Below are positions 1 to 8,356 of a stretch of DNA of 64,000 nt, piece after piece. The notes under the pieces are model-generated. The model was not told the DNA's origin. It made no database searches and saw nothing but the letters and a program-made list of their open reading frames with translations. Source of the DNA: Thiovibrio sp964588325 (GTDB taxonomy: Bacteria > Desulfobacterota > Desulfobulbia > Desulfobulbales > Desulfurivibrionaceae); the NCBI GenBank assembly GCA_964588325.1, contig CAZPOR010000001.1, positions 248,001 through 312,000 on the forward strand. Direction: 5' to 3'. Position 1 is the first letter of the stretch; every line of letters begins with the position of its first letter. The translations under genes were made by a program, and so were the position numbers.

Positions 1-169
1 GCTTGCCGCCCTCGCCCCAGGGGCGGCTTTCCCATTCCAGCGGGCCGTCGTCGAGAACCCGGCAGGTCTGGGTGGTGGCGTCGTAGCGGGTTTTGGGGGC
101 GCCGGCCGCCTGGTTGCTCAAAACGGGAATGAGGAGCAGGGCTGCAAGGGCAAGTGCGAAGTGCTTCAT
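1..169 (-). CDS. Partial gene for a small secreted protein (5' end only)
   Basis: The first 56 codons are present; the rest lies beyond the window edge. The product begins MKHFALALAALLLIPVLS, a typical signal peptide (Lys, hydrophobic core, likely cleavage after the AAGA region), so it should be exported. The following residues contain one Cys (QTCRVLDD) and many charged residues, with no family I recognise. The ATG at 167-169 has a perfect AGGAGG about 6 bases upstream, and a strong -35/-10 pair lies further upstream. It is divergent from the TetR-family gene, so regulation by that protein is a reasonable inference. Confidence 0.75.
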   Translation of the reverse strand, partial: MKHFALALAALLLIPVLSNQAAGAPKTRYDATTQTCRVLDDGPLEWESRPWGEGGK

Positions 170-215
170 GGATGTCCTCCTGTTTTTTTCTGTACCGGAC
201 GATACAATATACGGT

Positions 216-244
216 AACATATAAATCATATTTTACAGTGTCAA
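216..244 (-). promoter_or_regulatory. Sigma-70-type promoter for the leftward secreted-protein gene
   Basis: On the - strand a perfect TTGACA (239-244) is followed, after exactly 17 bases, by TATGTT (216-221), about 45 bases upstream of the start codon. The surrounding 70 bases are much AT-richer than the genome average. The TetR-type palindrome at 252-273 lies just upstream of the -35 box. Confidence 0.6.
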
Positions 245-251
245 TTGTTTT

Positions 252-273
252 TTCTTGATCGATCGGTAAAGAA
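252..273. promoter_or_regulatory. Imperfect palindrome, probable TetR-family operator
   Basis: A 22-bp inverted repeat (18 of 22 positions symmetrical, arms TTCTT/AAGAA around a CGATCG core) lies in the divergent region between the partial secreted-protein gene and the TetR-family gene, 20 bases before the latter's start. Size, symmetry and position match operators of autoregulated TetR-family repressors. Binding is inferred. Confidence 0.5.
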
Positions 274-293
274 ATTGGTGGCGAGGGGAATCC

Positions 294-881
294 GTGGCGC
301 GGTCAAAGGGATTTGATGAAGACAGGGCGTTGGAGGCGGCGTTGCATCTTTTCTGGGAAAAGGGCTATGCCGCAACATCGCTGCAAGACCTGGAAAAGGG
401 AATGGGCTTGAACCGGGCCAGCATCTACAACGCATTCGGCAACAAGCGCAGTCTGTTCAAAAGGTGTCTCGCCCTGTATATAGGGCGGGTTGGGACAGCG
501 CTTGAAGGCATTACCAGCACGGCAGCCTCAGCCCGGGAAGCGATCAAAAAATGGCTGGCCTTTGTTATTGATTTTCATTTTAGCCCGGAAACGCCGGGCG
601 GCTGCCTGGTCGTTCTGTCGGCGCTTGAGCGCCATCAGCATGACCGGGAAACCAAGGAAATGGTGGCCGCGCTGTTTCGCCGCGAGCGGCATGTGGTGCG
701 GAAGATCCTTGAGGAAGGATTGAAACGGGGGGAGTTCCCTGCCGGATTGGACTGCGGCGAGGTGGCCGGCGCGATCACCGCGATTACCTCGGGGATGGTT
801 GTCCTGGCCATGGCGGATGCGCCGGTGAGTTCGCTTCAGGAAATTTCCCGTTCAGTCGTGCGGCTGCTCGACGGCAAATGA
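294..881 (+). CDS. TetR/AcrR-family transcriptional regulator
   Basis: A 195-residue protein of the usual TetR-family length. The N-terminal DNA-binding domain (residues 5-55) shows the classic pattern: ALEAALHLFWEKGYAATSL, then the recognition helix GLNRASIYNAFGNKRSLF. The remaining helices form the ligand and dimer domain; Cys104 and Cys152 are present, but no ligand can be read from sequence. Start is GTG at 294, with GAGGGG just upstream. The 3' end overlaps the convergent kinase gene by 30 bases. Likely target: its own promoter and the divergent secreted-protein gene. Confidence 0.88.
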   Translation: MARSKGFDEDRALEAALHLFWEKGYAATSLQDLEKGMGLNRASIYNAFGNKRSLFKRCLALYIGRVGTALEGITSTAASAREAIKKWLAFVIDFHFSPETPGGCLVVLSALERHQHDRETKEMVAALFRRERHVVRKILEEGLKRGEFPAGLDCGEVAGAITAITSGMVVLAMADAPVSSLQEISRSVVRLLDGK

Positions 882-3689
882 GCCGGGTTGTCCGGCCGGC
901 ATGAGCGCCTTGCGCACCGCCTGGGCCAGTTCCCGCACCGAAACCGGTTTGGTCAGATAGGCCCGGATGCCCAAGGCTTTTGCCTGCTCTTTGTTGATCA
1001 GTTCACTGAAGCCGGTGCAAAGGATAACGGGCAGGTCCGGCCGGAGGGCCAGCGCTTTTTTTGCCAGCTCGCATCCGGTCAGGCCGGGCATGGTCATGTC
1101 GGTGATCAGCAGGTCAAATGCTTTCGGGTCCTTTTCTAAGAGGCTCAAAGCCTCTGGGCTGCTGCCGCATGCGGTGACCCGGTAGCCGAGATTTTGCAGA
1201 ATCAGCCGCAGCATCCCGGTGATTTGCTCTTCGTCGTCCACCACCAGCAGCCGCTCGGTGCCGGTGGGGATACTCTCACGGCAGATCGCCCCTGTCGCCA
1301 GTGCAGGCGCTTCCGCGACCCTGGGCAGATAGACATGGAAATTCGTGCCTCGGCCCGGTTCGCTGTATACCGTGATGTGTCCCCGGTGGCTCTTGATAAT
1401 GCCGTGGACTACGGAAAGCCCCAGTCCCGTGCCCTCTCCGGTGGCTTTGGTCGTGAAGTAGGGCTCGAAAATCCGAGCCATGGTCGCGTGATCCATGCCG
1501 CGGCCGGTATCGCTTACTTCAAGCAGCACATAGTCTCCGGGCGCAAGTTCCGAGCTTGCCACCTTGTTGTCCTCCTCCCCGATGGCCATGTTCATGAGGC
1601 TTATTCCCAGCACCCCGCCGGTTTCCCGCATGGCCTGGTAAGCATTGGTGCAGAGGTTCATGATGATCTGGTGCAGTTGGGTAGGGTCGGCCAGGATGGC
1701 TCCGCATTCGGGGGAAATCTTCTCACGGATCTCGATGGTGGACGGCAGGGAGGCTCGCAGCAATTTGATCGCCTCTTTTGCCACCAGATGGGGGCGCAGG
1801 GGTTTTCGCTCCTTGGGTGACTGCCGGCTGAAGGCGAGAATCTGTTGCACCAGATCCTTGGCCCGCAAGGCGGCTTTTACTACCTGCTGCAGATCGGCGG
1901 TCAGAGCGTCGCGCGGGGAAATTCTGGTCAGCGCCAGTTCGGTGTAGCCGAGGATGGGGGACAGGATGTTGTTGAAGTCGTGGGCGATGCCGCCGGCCAG
2001 GGTGCCGATGGCCTCCATCTTCTGGGATTGCCGCAACCGTTCCTCCAGCGTGATTTGCCCGGTGATATCCTTGGCGATGTGGACAAAACCGGTGAGACCT
2101 GTCGCGTCTACCAGGGGGAAAGAGGCCGCGGCAAAGGTTTTTTTCAGGTTTTCATGACAGATGGTTGCCCGATGGTTGTTGAGGTCCGTGCGGGCGAGAA
2201 CCTCCGGACATCCTGGGCAGGGCTCGGACGCGCAACGGAACACCTCGTAACAGCGTTTGCCCGCGAGCGCCGCAGGCGCCACTCCGAAAAGAGCGCCTGC
2301 GGCCTTGTTCGCCTGGACGATGCGCATTTGAGAGTCATGGATGGTCACCACATCGTCTATGGCGTCAAAGGTCTTTTCCCACTGTTCCTTGATGCTGCGG
2401 ATCTCGATTTCGGCGAGTTTTTGTTTGAGAATGGCCCAGACCGTGTTCATGTATTGGGAAAGTTGGATTACGTCCGCCTGATCGTAGGGCTGTTTCTTGT
2501 TGCCGACCCCGATGACGGCCACGATGGGCTCTCCGTCGAAAATCGGCACGCTCATGTGGCGGTGCACGGGGAAATGGCCTTCCGGGCAGCCTTTGCGGTT
2601 GGGGGTGTTCGGATAATCGTTGTGGATCACCGGTTTTCTGAGCCGTACGCAATCGGCCCAGATCCCAGCGTGTTCCACCGGATAATGCATCGATTTGGCA
2701 GCCGAGCATTCGGCTGTCACCTTTTTCGACCAGGAAAACAGCTCGATGGTCTGCTGATCCTCGCGCATGAAATGGAGATAGCCAACCTCGCTGTTGGTGA
2801 GCCGGACCGCCTCTTCCAGGGCATAGCCCGCCATGGCGTCCCTTGAGGTCCATGGTCGCCTGGAAAGATTCAGCAGGGCATCGGCCTGATCTTTGTCGCG
2901 GCGGGTCTTCTCTTCAGCCTCCTTGAGAGCCGTGATATCGGTGGCGATCTCCAGCCGGACCAACCGGCCGTCGATCCAGGGGATGGCCCGGTCATGGATG
3001 TGGAACCAGATTCCGGTGACGCTGTTCTGAAAATCCCAGATGCGGACGTGGCCGGGTTTTCCCTCGGGAGTCAGCAGGTAGGGATTGGTGCAGAAGGGGC
3101 ACGGCCCGGTTTGTCCGGTCTGGATGGTCTGCCAGCAGATGGAGCCGGTAATGTCGCCCAGCAGATCCCGGCCGTAACGGTTGATAAAAAGCACCTCGTA
3201 GGTCTGCATGTCGGCCACATAGACCAGGGCCTCCAAGCTGTCCAGCACGGTTTTCAGCATGGCGTGGGAGGCGGTGAGCCGATGGTGGGTGGCCAGTTGC
3301 CGTTCCAGTTGCTGATTTAAGGCGGTGAAGCGGTTGCTTACGGTTTTTGCCTGGGAACAGCGGAGAAAGATCAGGGGGGAACCGGCAGGATTGGCGAAAG
3401 CCCGGTGACCGAGGCAGGAGTAGCGGAGAATCTGCCCGTCCGGCGTCAGTCGGGAGAGAGTGCCGGGCATCTGCTGTCTGTTCCGGGCGCAGGTGGCAAG
3501 ATAGCCGGAAACCGCCTCGGCGGATTCGCGGACAAATCCGCCGAGGTTGCAACCTGCTATCGTGTGAATCGGCAGCCCGAGCATGGCCGCGCCGGCCGGG
3601 TTGGCCGCTGTGATCTCTCCCTCCCCGGAGAGGAGAAAACAGGCGTCGGACCACGGGCCGCTCAGTTCTGCGAACAGCTTGGCGAGCAT
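852..3689 (-). CDS. Hybrid sensor histidine kinase (PAS-PAS-GAF-PAS-HisKA-HATPase-REC)
   Basis: 945 residues with no transmembrane segment, so probably cytoplasmic. Order: PAS (about 10-115), PAS (145-255), GAF (270-425), PAS (435-550), HisKA with the phospho-His in GGIAHDFNNIL (His570), HATPase with DTGRGMD and GTGLGLS motifs, and a C-terminal receiver with phospho-acceptor Asp864 and Lys in LTKPV. Two PAS domains carry Cys pairs (CPFC near 197-200; CPGC near 491-494), which could bind metal or sense redox state (inference). The gene starts 3 bases after the stop of the four-Cys protein gene, so the two are probably translationally coupled. No output regulator is adjacent; signal would pass through the fused receiver. 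Confidence 0.88.
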   Translation of the reverse strand: MLAKLFAELSGPWSDACFLLSGEGEITAANPAGAAMLGLPIHTIAGCNLGGFVRESAEAVSGYLATCARNRQQMPGTLSRLTPDGQILRYSCLGHRAFANPAGSPLIFLRCSQAKTVSNRFTALNQQLERQLATHHRLTASHAMLKTVLDSLEALVYVADMQTYEVLFINRYGRDLLGDITGSICWQTIQTGQTGPCPFCTNPYLLTPEGKPGHVRIWDFQNSVTGIWFHIHDRAIPWIDGRLVRLEIATDITALKEAEEKTRRDKDQADALLNLSRRPWTSRDAMAGYALEEAVRLTNSEVGYLHFMREDQQTIELFSWSKKVTAECSAAKSMHYPVEHAGIWADCVRLRKPVIHNDYPNTPNRKGCPEGHFPVHRHMSVPIFDGEPIVAVIGVGNKKQPYDQADVIQLSQYMNTVWAILKQKLAEIEIRSIKEQWEKTFDAIDDVVTIHDSQMRIVQANKAAGALFGVAPAALAGKRCYEVFRCASEPCPGCPEVLARTDLNNHRATICHENLKKTFAAASFPLVDATGLTGFVHIAKDITGQITLEERLRQSQKMEAIGTLAGGIAHDFNNILSPILGYTELALTRISPRDALTADLQQVVKAALRAKDLVQQILAFSRQSPKERKPLRPHLVAKEAIKLLRASLPSTIEIREKISPECGAILADPTQLHQIIMNLCTNAYQAMRETGGVLGISLMNMAIGEEDNKVASSELAPGDYVLLEVSDTGRGMDHATMARIFEPYFTTKATGEGTGLGLSVVHGIIKSHRGHITVYSEPGRGTNFHVYLPRVAEAPALATGAICRESIPTGTERLLVVDDEEQITGMLRLILQNLGYRVTACGSSPEALSLLEKDPKAFDLLITDMTMPGLTGCELAKKALALRPDLPVILCTGFSELINKEQAKALGIRAYLTKPVSVRELAQAVRKALMPAGQPGSFAVEQPHD

Positions 3690-3692
3690 TGC

Positions 3693-4217
3693 TTAATTCC
3701 CGTAATATTCCCGGCCGTGTGCCGCCTCTGCCTCCGCGCTTTGCTGCAGGTGAACAACGACCCGGCAGTGTCCGCAACGCCCGGCAATGGTTTCCTCCAG
3801 CACTACCTTGGCATAGCCCAGATTGGCGGCGGTGATGACCCCGAAAACATTGGAGGTCATCATGCACATGGAGGGCCGGTCCAGCACCTTTTCCTCAAAG
3901 GGACAGGTGGTGCTGTGCAGGACGATTTTTTCGCTGTTCTGCTCCACGATGAAAAAGTTGCCGTGGATCCGATGCTTGAGATCCACGAGAACCTCACCCG
4001 TCTGCTGGCGGTTGAGGGTGGCGACTCCAAGCTGTTCCTTGTACAGGGTATTGATCCAGTCCCCCATGTGCTGGCCAACCAGGCTGATATAACCGGCAGC
4101 CTCTTCGTAGCCCACCACCTCTTCCAGGGTTCCGGCCAGCTCCCGGATGAGGGTTCGGAGAAAAAGATCTCGATTCAGGGGGATGTCGAGCTGTCGCATT
4201 GTTGTGGTCTGCTCCAT
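3693..4217 (-). CDS. Small four-cysteine sensor-like protein (MetOD1/V4R-like)
   Basis: 174 residues. The N-terminal half is helical (RDLFLRTLIRELAGTLEEVVG); the C-terminal half is alpha/beta with Cys105 (TTCPFEE), Cys118, Cys148 and Cys151 (GRCGHCRVVVHL). This resembles the methanogen-output-domain/V4R-like small-ligand or metal-binding domains found with signalling proteins; the assignment is from memory of the pattern and tentative. The start has AGGAG 8 bases upstream. It is 3 bases from the hybrid kinase start, so it probably supplies that kinase with a signal or partner (inference). Confidence 0.55.
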   Translation of the reverse strand: MEQTTTMRQLDIPLNRDLFLRTLIRELAGTLEEVVGYEEAAGYISLVGQHMGDWINTLYKEQLGVATLNRQQTGEVLVDLKHRIHGNFFIVEQNSEKIVLHSTTCPFEEKVLDRPSMCMMTSNVFGVITAANLGYAKVVLEETIAGRCGHCRVVVHLQQSAEAEAAHGREYYGN

Positions 4218-4325
4218 GGCCGGACTCCTGTGTGGGATAAGGGAACGGCGGAGGGGGCCGCTCCCGTTTCTGTTTTAAACAGTATCCGGCAGACGGGAAG
4301 GGAAAGTCAAGGGGAAGATGGCGGC

Positions 4326-5081
4326 TCAGCGGTGGCCCTGCCGCTGGCGGACGATCTCAAACAGGATGACGCCCGCAGCCACCGAGGCGTTAAGGGAGTT
4401 GAGGCTGCCGGCCATGGGGATGGAGACCAGTTCGTCGCAGTGTTCGCGGACCAGGGGGCGCAACCCTTTGTCCTCGCCGCCGATTACCAGGCAGACCCCC
4501 TCTGAGAATGTGGTTGCATAGACGGTGTGTTTGGCCTCGCCTGCCGCTCCGTATACCCAAAATCCTGTATCCTTCACGGATTGCAGGGCGGAGACCAGAT
4601 TGGTGACCAGGCAGAGATTGAGATGGGCCATGGCCCCGGCCGCCGCCTTGGCTGCGGTGGCGTTGAGCGGGGCTGAACGGTCCTTGGGCAGAATGATGCC
4701 GGTTGCCCCGGCTGCCGCGGCGGTGCGGATGATGGCCCCCAGATTGTGGGGATCCTGAATGGAGTCCAGCGCCACGATGAGCGGCTGAGCCTCTTCCTTG
4801 GCCTTCTTCAGCAGTTCGTGCAGACTGCAGGTGGACACCGGCGCTGTTTTCGCCAACACCCCCTGGTGGGTTTTGTCCGGGGAGCTGGGAAAGCGCTGGC
4901 CGGGTAAAAAGCGGATTTTGACCCCCTGTTCCTGGGCCAGGGCGATGATCTCCTGGATCTTGGCCCCGCCCTTGCCCTGCTGGATCACGACCTCCCGCAC
5001 CTTTTTCGGCTGGAGCCGCAGGAGTTCCAGGATGGGATGGATGCCCCAGAGGATGTCGTCGTTGTCCGGCTGAATGCTCAT
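4326..5081 (-). CDS. rlmB: 23S rRNA (guanosine-2'-O-)-methyltransferase, RlmB/TrmH family
   Basis: 251 residues, normal for RlmB. An N-terminal substrate-binding domain (about 8-80, WGIHPILELL) is followed by a SPOUT methyltransferase domain with the three family motifs: DSIQDPHNLGAIIRTAAAAG, the GGEDKGLRPLV segment, and IPMAGSLNSLNASVAAGVIL at the knot. It should methylate the 2'-O of G2251 in the 23S P-loop using SAM. Close TrmH-family paralogues act on other rRNA sites, so the exact nucleotide is inferred. A GGAG lies upstream of the ATG. It lies downstream of gmk, separated by an inverted-repeat element. Confidence 0.88.
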   Translation of the reverse strand: MSIQPDNDDILWGIHPILELLRLQPKKVREVVIQQGKGGAKIQEIIALAQEQGVKIRFLPGQRFPSSPDKTHQGVLAKTAPVSTCSLHELLKKAKEEAQPLIVALDSIQDPHNLGAIIRTAAAAGATGIILPKDRSAPLNATAAKAAAGAMAHLNLCLVTNLVSALQSVKDTGFWVYGAAGEAKHTVYATTFSEGVCLVIGGEDKGLRPLVREHCDELVSIPMAGSLNSLNASVAAGVILFEIVRQRQGHR

Positions 5082-5116
5082 GGAGGCTCCAGTATAGCGA
5101 TGATTTCACGATAAAT

Positions 5117-5196
5117 CGTCACACCGGTGAAAACCGGTGTCCAGTCTTTATGTGACTAGCTGAAAAAACTGGATTTCGGCTTTCGCCGGAATGACG
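5117..5196. repeat. BIME-like pair of inverted REP-type sequences
   Basis: Two 28-base units, 5117-5144 and 5169-5196, lie in opposite orientation in the gmk-rlmB gap. The left unit matches the reverse complement of the right at 21 of 28 positions, with shared CGTCA and TCCAG ends. Each can also fold alone: the left one has a perfect 7-bp stem (ACACCGG/CCGGTGT, 5121-5140). The right unit resembles the short REP-like sequences often scattered in Desulfobacterota intergenic regions. No RAYT-type transposase gene is in the window. Confidence 0.65.
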
Positions 5197-5216
5197 GCAA
5201 CTGCACTGCGACGCCA

Positions 5217-5834
5217 TCAACCTGTAATTTTTTCCCAGTCAATGGGCTGGCCCTCGGGGGTGCGGCGCCCCTTGCAGCGTTCGGCGATGACCACCGCGCG
5301 CAGGACATCCACCGCCTCATCCAGTTGATCGTTGATCACCAGATAGTCGTAGCGTCCGGCATCCTCCATCTCGCGCCGGGCATTGCGCAACCGTAACTGC
5401 ACGGTTTCCTCCGGGTCGGTGCCTCTTCCGCGCAACCGTTTTTCCAGCTCAGCCCAGGAGGGCGGGGCAATGAAGAGAAAAACGGAGTCTTGGAGCTGCT
5501 GTTCCCGGAGTTGTCTGGCCCCCTGAACATCGATGTCGAGGAAGACGTCGATCCCCTGTGCCTGCTGCGCCTCGATGGCCGCCCGGCTGGTGCCGTATAG
5601 ATTGCCATGCACCTCGGCCCATTCGAGAAAGGCCTGGTTGCCGCGCATTTTTTCAAAAGTCGTCCGATCGACAAAATGGTACTCCCGGCCGTTGCTCTCG
5701 CCTGGGCGTGGGGCGCGGGTGGTGTGCGACACGGAAAAGGCGAGGTTGTCCACCACGGCCAGCAATTTTTTCAGGATGCTGGATTTGCCCGCCCCGGAGG
5801 GAGCGGAGATAATAAAAAGATTCCCCCGGCTCAT
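5217..5834 (-). CDS. gmk: Guanylate kinase
   Basis: 205 residues, typical length. It phosphorylates GMP to GDP with ATP. The P-loop SAPSGAGKSS is at 11-20; the GMP-binding region has SHTTRAPRPGESNGREYHFV and the lid region has RLRGRGTDPEE. The start codon overlaps the stop of the upstream remA gene by 4 bases (ATGA type), and an AAGG sits within the end of remA. The yicC-remA-gmk order is common in bacteria and supports all three assignments. Confidence 0.95.
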   Translation of the reverse strand: MSRGNLFIISAPSGAGKSSILKKLLAVVDNLAFSVSHTTRAPRPGESNGREYHFVDRTTFEKMRGNQAFLEWAEVHGNLYGTSRAAIEAQQAQGIDVFLDIDVQGARQLREQQLQDSVFLFIAPPSWAELEKRLRGRGTDPEETVQLRLRNARREMEDAGRYDYLVINDQLDEAVDVLRAVVIAERCKGRRTPEGQPIDWEKITG

Positions 5835-6118
5835 TTGTCGGCCTTTTCCGGCTGCTCGTCATCGCGCCGGTCGAGGGAGGCCATGAAGCGCAGGGTGATG
5901 GTTTCCGGCTGCACCGAGGAGAGGACCACATGGTTGCTGTCCAGGATGATGATGGAGCGGGTCCGCCTCCCCTCGGTGACATCGATGAGCCGCCGCTGTT
6001 CCTTGGCCTCTTCCCGCAGTTTTTTCATGGGGGAGGATTTGGGGTTCACCACCGCCAGCACCCTGCCGGCAAGCACGGCGTTGCCGAATCCCACGTTGAT
6101 CATTCTCTGGTCTGACAT
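5831..6118 (-). CDS. remA: RemA-like extracellular matrix regulator (DUF370)
   Basis: 95 residues from the ATG at 6118, chosen because AGGAAGG lies about 8 bases upstream and because homologues begin with the conserved INVGFGNAVLAGRVLAVVNP block; an upstream in-frame start at 6148 would add ten unconserved residues. The family is a small DNA-binding or ring-forming protein known in Bacillus as a matrix-gene activator; in Gram-negatives its role is unclear. The charged tail (RRDDEQPEKADK) is typical. It overlaps gmk by 4 bases. Confidence 0.82.
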   Translation of the reverse strand: MSDQRMINVGFGNAVLAGRVLAVVNPKSSPMKKLREEAKEQRRLIDVTEGRRTRSIIILDSNHVVLSSVQPETITLRFMASLDRRDDEQPEKADK

Positions 6119-6159
6119 TGTCTTTCCTTCCTGGTGATGCTCTCGCAATAACCTTGGTT

Positions 6160-6238
6160 TCTCGCCAAGACGCAGAGGCGCAAAGTCAAGATGCGTAACT
6201 GATGAGATTTTTCTCTGCGTCTCCGCGTCTTGGCGAGA
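6160..6238. repeat. Intergenic inverted repeat (CGCAGAGGCGCAAAG family), copy 1
   Basis: Two 26-base arms, 6160-6185 and 6213-6238, pair at 23 of 26 positions around a 27-base loop, between yicC and remA. The left arm shares CGCAGAGGCGCAAAG with the element at 31178-31257 near dnaE, so this is a dispersed repeat rather than a local terminator. No T-run follows on either strand. Confidence 0.7.
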
Positions 6239-6246
6239 TCGAATCC

Positions 6247-7128
6247 TTACTCGATATTTTGAATCTGTTCCCGCAACTTTTCCACCTCGGTTTTCAGTTC
6301 TACGGTGAGATGGGCGGTGGGCGCGTCACTGATCTTCGAGGCCAGGGTGTTGATCTCCCGCAGGAATTCCTGGAGCAGGAAATCAAGCCTGCGGCCCACG
6401 GGCTCATCCGCCGCAAGAAAGCCGTTGAACTGGCTGATATGGCTGCGGAGGCGCACCACCTCCTCGGTGACATCACTCTTGTCGGCCATCATCGCCACCT
6501 CCTGGGCCAACCGGAGGGGATCAATATCCACCCCTTGCAGGAGTATGGCCAGCCGCTCCTTGAGCTTCTCGGTTCTGCGCTGGACAATGGCGGGGACATC
6601 CTGGGCAATGGTCTCCACGGTCTTGGCAAACTCCTGCAAACGCTGGCTGAGTTCGGCCTTGAGCGCCGCGCCTTCCTGCTCCCGCATACCCTGCGCCATG
6701 GTCAGCGCCTGACCCAGGGCCTCGGCCACCTGCGGCCAGACCGCTTCCAGGTCTTCCTCCTCCTCGTGGGCAACGATGATCTCCTTGTAGCTTTGGATCA
6801 TGGCCAGGGTTGGTGTGTCGGGCAGGGAAAGCTCCTCACGGATCGCCTCCAGGCACTGGTAATAGTTGCGGGCCAGGGGCAGATTGGCGGCCAAGCGGAT
6901 AGTGTCGCCCGTTTCCGCGCCGGGGTTGACATAGACATCCACATGGCCCCGGCTGTAGTAATTGCCGATCTCTTTTTTAATCCGGTCTTCCAGGCCGAGA
7001 TACTTGCGGGGAATCTTGATGCTCAAGTCCAGGAACTTGTGGTTCACCGAGCGGACCTCCACGGTCCAGCTTTTGGCCCCGGCCGCTTCTCCCCGGCCAT
7101 AACCGGTCATGCTCAACGGTCTTTTCAT
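6247..7128 (-). CDS. yicC: YicC-family endoribonuclease
   Basis: 293 residues, the normal family length. It begins with the signature MKRPLSMTGYGRGEA and includes the conserved EVRSVNHKFLDLSIKIPR block and the C-terminal GRRLDFLLQEFLREINTLASK block. YicC-type proteins are RNases implicated in stress and small-RNA turnover. The start overlaps the rfaE1 stop by 4 bases, so the genes are co-translated. Downstream an inverted repeat separates it from remA. Confidence 0.93.
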   Translation of the reverse strand: MKRPLSMTGYGRGEAAGAKSWTVEVRSVNHKFLDLSIKIPRKYLGLEDRIKKEIGNYYSRGHVDVYVNPGAETGDTIRLAANLPLARNYYQCLEAIREELSLPDTPTLAMIQSYKEIIVAHEEEEDLEAVWPQVAEALGQALTMAQGMREQEGAALKAELSQRLQEFAKTVETIAQDVPAIVQRRTEKLKERLAILLQGVDIDPLRLAQEVAMMADKSDVTEEVVRLRSHISQFNGFLAADEPVGRRLDFLLQEFLREINTLASKISDAPTAHLTVELKTEVEKLREQIQNIE

Positions 7129-8114
7129 CCGATTGCCTCGAGAAGTTCGGCGGTGGAGGCAGTGGCCGTGCCTACCTTGCCCACCACGATGCCCGCGGCG
7201 AAATTGGCGATGGTGGCGGCGTCGGCAGCGGTTAGGCCTACGGCCAACCCCAGGGCCAGGGTGGCGATTACCGTATCCCCCGCGCCGGTGACATCGTACA
7301 CCTCCTTGGCCATGGTGGGGATGGTGAACAGGGGCTTGCCCTTTTCGTACAAGGCCATGCCCGCCTCGCCCCGGGTGATGAGGACGGCGTTGCTGGCCAG
7401 CTTTTTTTGCAGGAGATGGGCCGCGGTTTGCAGGTCTTTCTCGGTTTTGATGACCATGTCGGCCATGCGCTCGGCCTCGTGCAAATTCGGGGTGATGATG
7501 GTGGCGCCGCGAAAGCGTTCCGGGTGCTGGGGCTTGGGGTCGATGATCAGCGGGATGTTTCGTTTTTTGAGCCGGTTCCGCAGATGCTCCATCAGGGGCA
7601 GGTTGATCATGCCCTTGTTGTAGTCGGAGACGATTACCGCGTCAAAGCCCTCCAGGTTGTCGTCGATGAAGCGGCATATCTCCGCCAGCCGCTCGGGGCT
7701 CGGTTCCCCGGTCTTTTCCCGGTCGAAGCGGACCACCTGCTGGTGTTGGGCCACGATCCGGGTCTTGAGGGTGGTGGGGCGGTTTGCGGTGCGGACGATG
7801 CCCGCGGCAGGGGAGCCGAGTTCCGCCAGCAGACTGAGGAGATGGTCGCCCATGGCGTCGTTGCCGATCAACCCGCAGAGCGAGGCCCGGCTGTCCTGGG
7901 CGTAGATGTTGTGCAGGACGTTGGCCGCTCCGCCCAACAGCAGGTTTTCGTGGGTGACATCCACCACCGGCACCGGCGCTTCCGGGGAGATCCGGGAAAC
8001 AGAGCCCCAGATGAAGTGGTCGACGATGATGTCGCCGAGCACCAGGATATTGGCGGAGCTGAATGTGCCGACAGCGGCGCGGAGTTGTTTTTTCTTTGTG
8101 CTGGACAGGGTCAC
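7125..8114 (-). CDS. rfaE1: D-glycero-beta-D-manno-heptose-7-phosphate kinase
   Basis: 329 residues from GTG at 8114. Phosphorylates heptose 7-phosphate at C1 during ADP-heptose synthesis for LPS core. PfkB/ribokinase fold: ILVLGDIIVDHFIWG at the start, then RISPEAPVPVV (the heptose-kinase hallmark), GGAANV, and the catalytic DVTGAGDTV near the end with Asp as base. GTG is preferred over an upstream ATG at 8198 because GGGAG lies upstream and the 28 extra residues look non-homologous. It is the kinase half only; the nucleotidyltransferase half of HldE-type proteins is absent and not elsewhere in the window. It feeds the heptosyltransferases at 36.6 and 38.6 kb. Confidence 0.88.
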   Translation of the reverse strand: MTLSSTKKKQLRAAVGTFSSANILVLGDIIVDHFIWGSVSRISPEAPVPVVDVTHENLLLGGAANVLHNIYAQDSRASLCGLIGNDAMGDHLLSLLAELGSPAAGIVRTANRPTTLKTRIVAQHQQVVRFDREKTGEPSPERLAEICRFIDDNLEGFDAVIVSDYNKGMINLPLMEHLRNRLKKRNIPLIIDPKPQHPERFRGATIITPNLHEAERMADMVIKTEKDLQTAAHLLQKKLASNAVLITRGEAGMALYEKGKPLFTIPTMAKEVYDVTGAGDTVIATLALGLAVGLTAADAATIANFAAGIVVGKVGTATASTAELLEAIG

Positions 8115-8262
8115 GGACCGGCTCCCGGGATCAGGTTGCAGAATGGGCACGGCTGGGGCAATAGGGCGCAACCAGCCGGAAGGATACAAGAAACGCAATT
8201 ATAGACCGCTTGGGGGTGTTGGGCAAGGAAAGAATGTCCCGGGGCGCGCTTCCCGGTGATTG

Positions 8263-8302
8263 AAAAAAAAGGCCCTGCCGGGGGGATGGTCCCGGCAGGG
8301 CC
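8263..8302 (-). terminator. Rho-independent terminator downstream of the rhodanese selenoprotein gene
   Basis: A perfect 12-bp stem (GGCCCTGCCGGG at 8271-8282 with CCCGGCAGGGCC at 8291-8302, 8-base loop) is followed on the - strand by eight T (8263-8270). It lies 55 bases after the leftward gene's stop and isolates it from rfaE1. Confidence 0.9.
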
Positions 8303-8356
8303 TTGCACAGCAAAAACAGCCCCGGCGAAGCGGCTGTTTCTTAAGGAGCAGTGGAA

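Noticed and set aside
4244..4285. GC-rich stem-loop with a T-rich tail on the + strand
   Set aside because: Both neighbouring genes run on the - strand, so a + strand terminator would have nothing to end; on the - strand there is no T-run.
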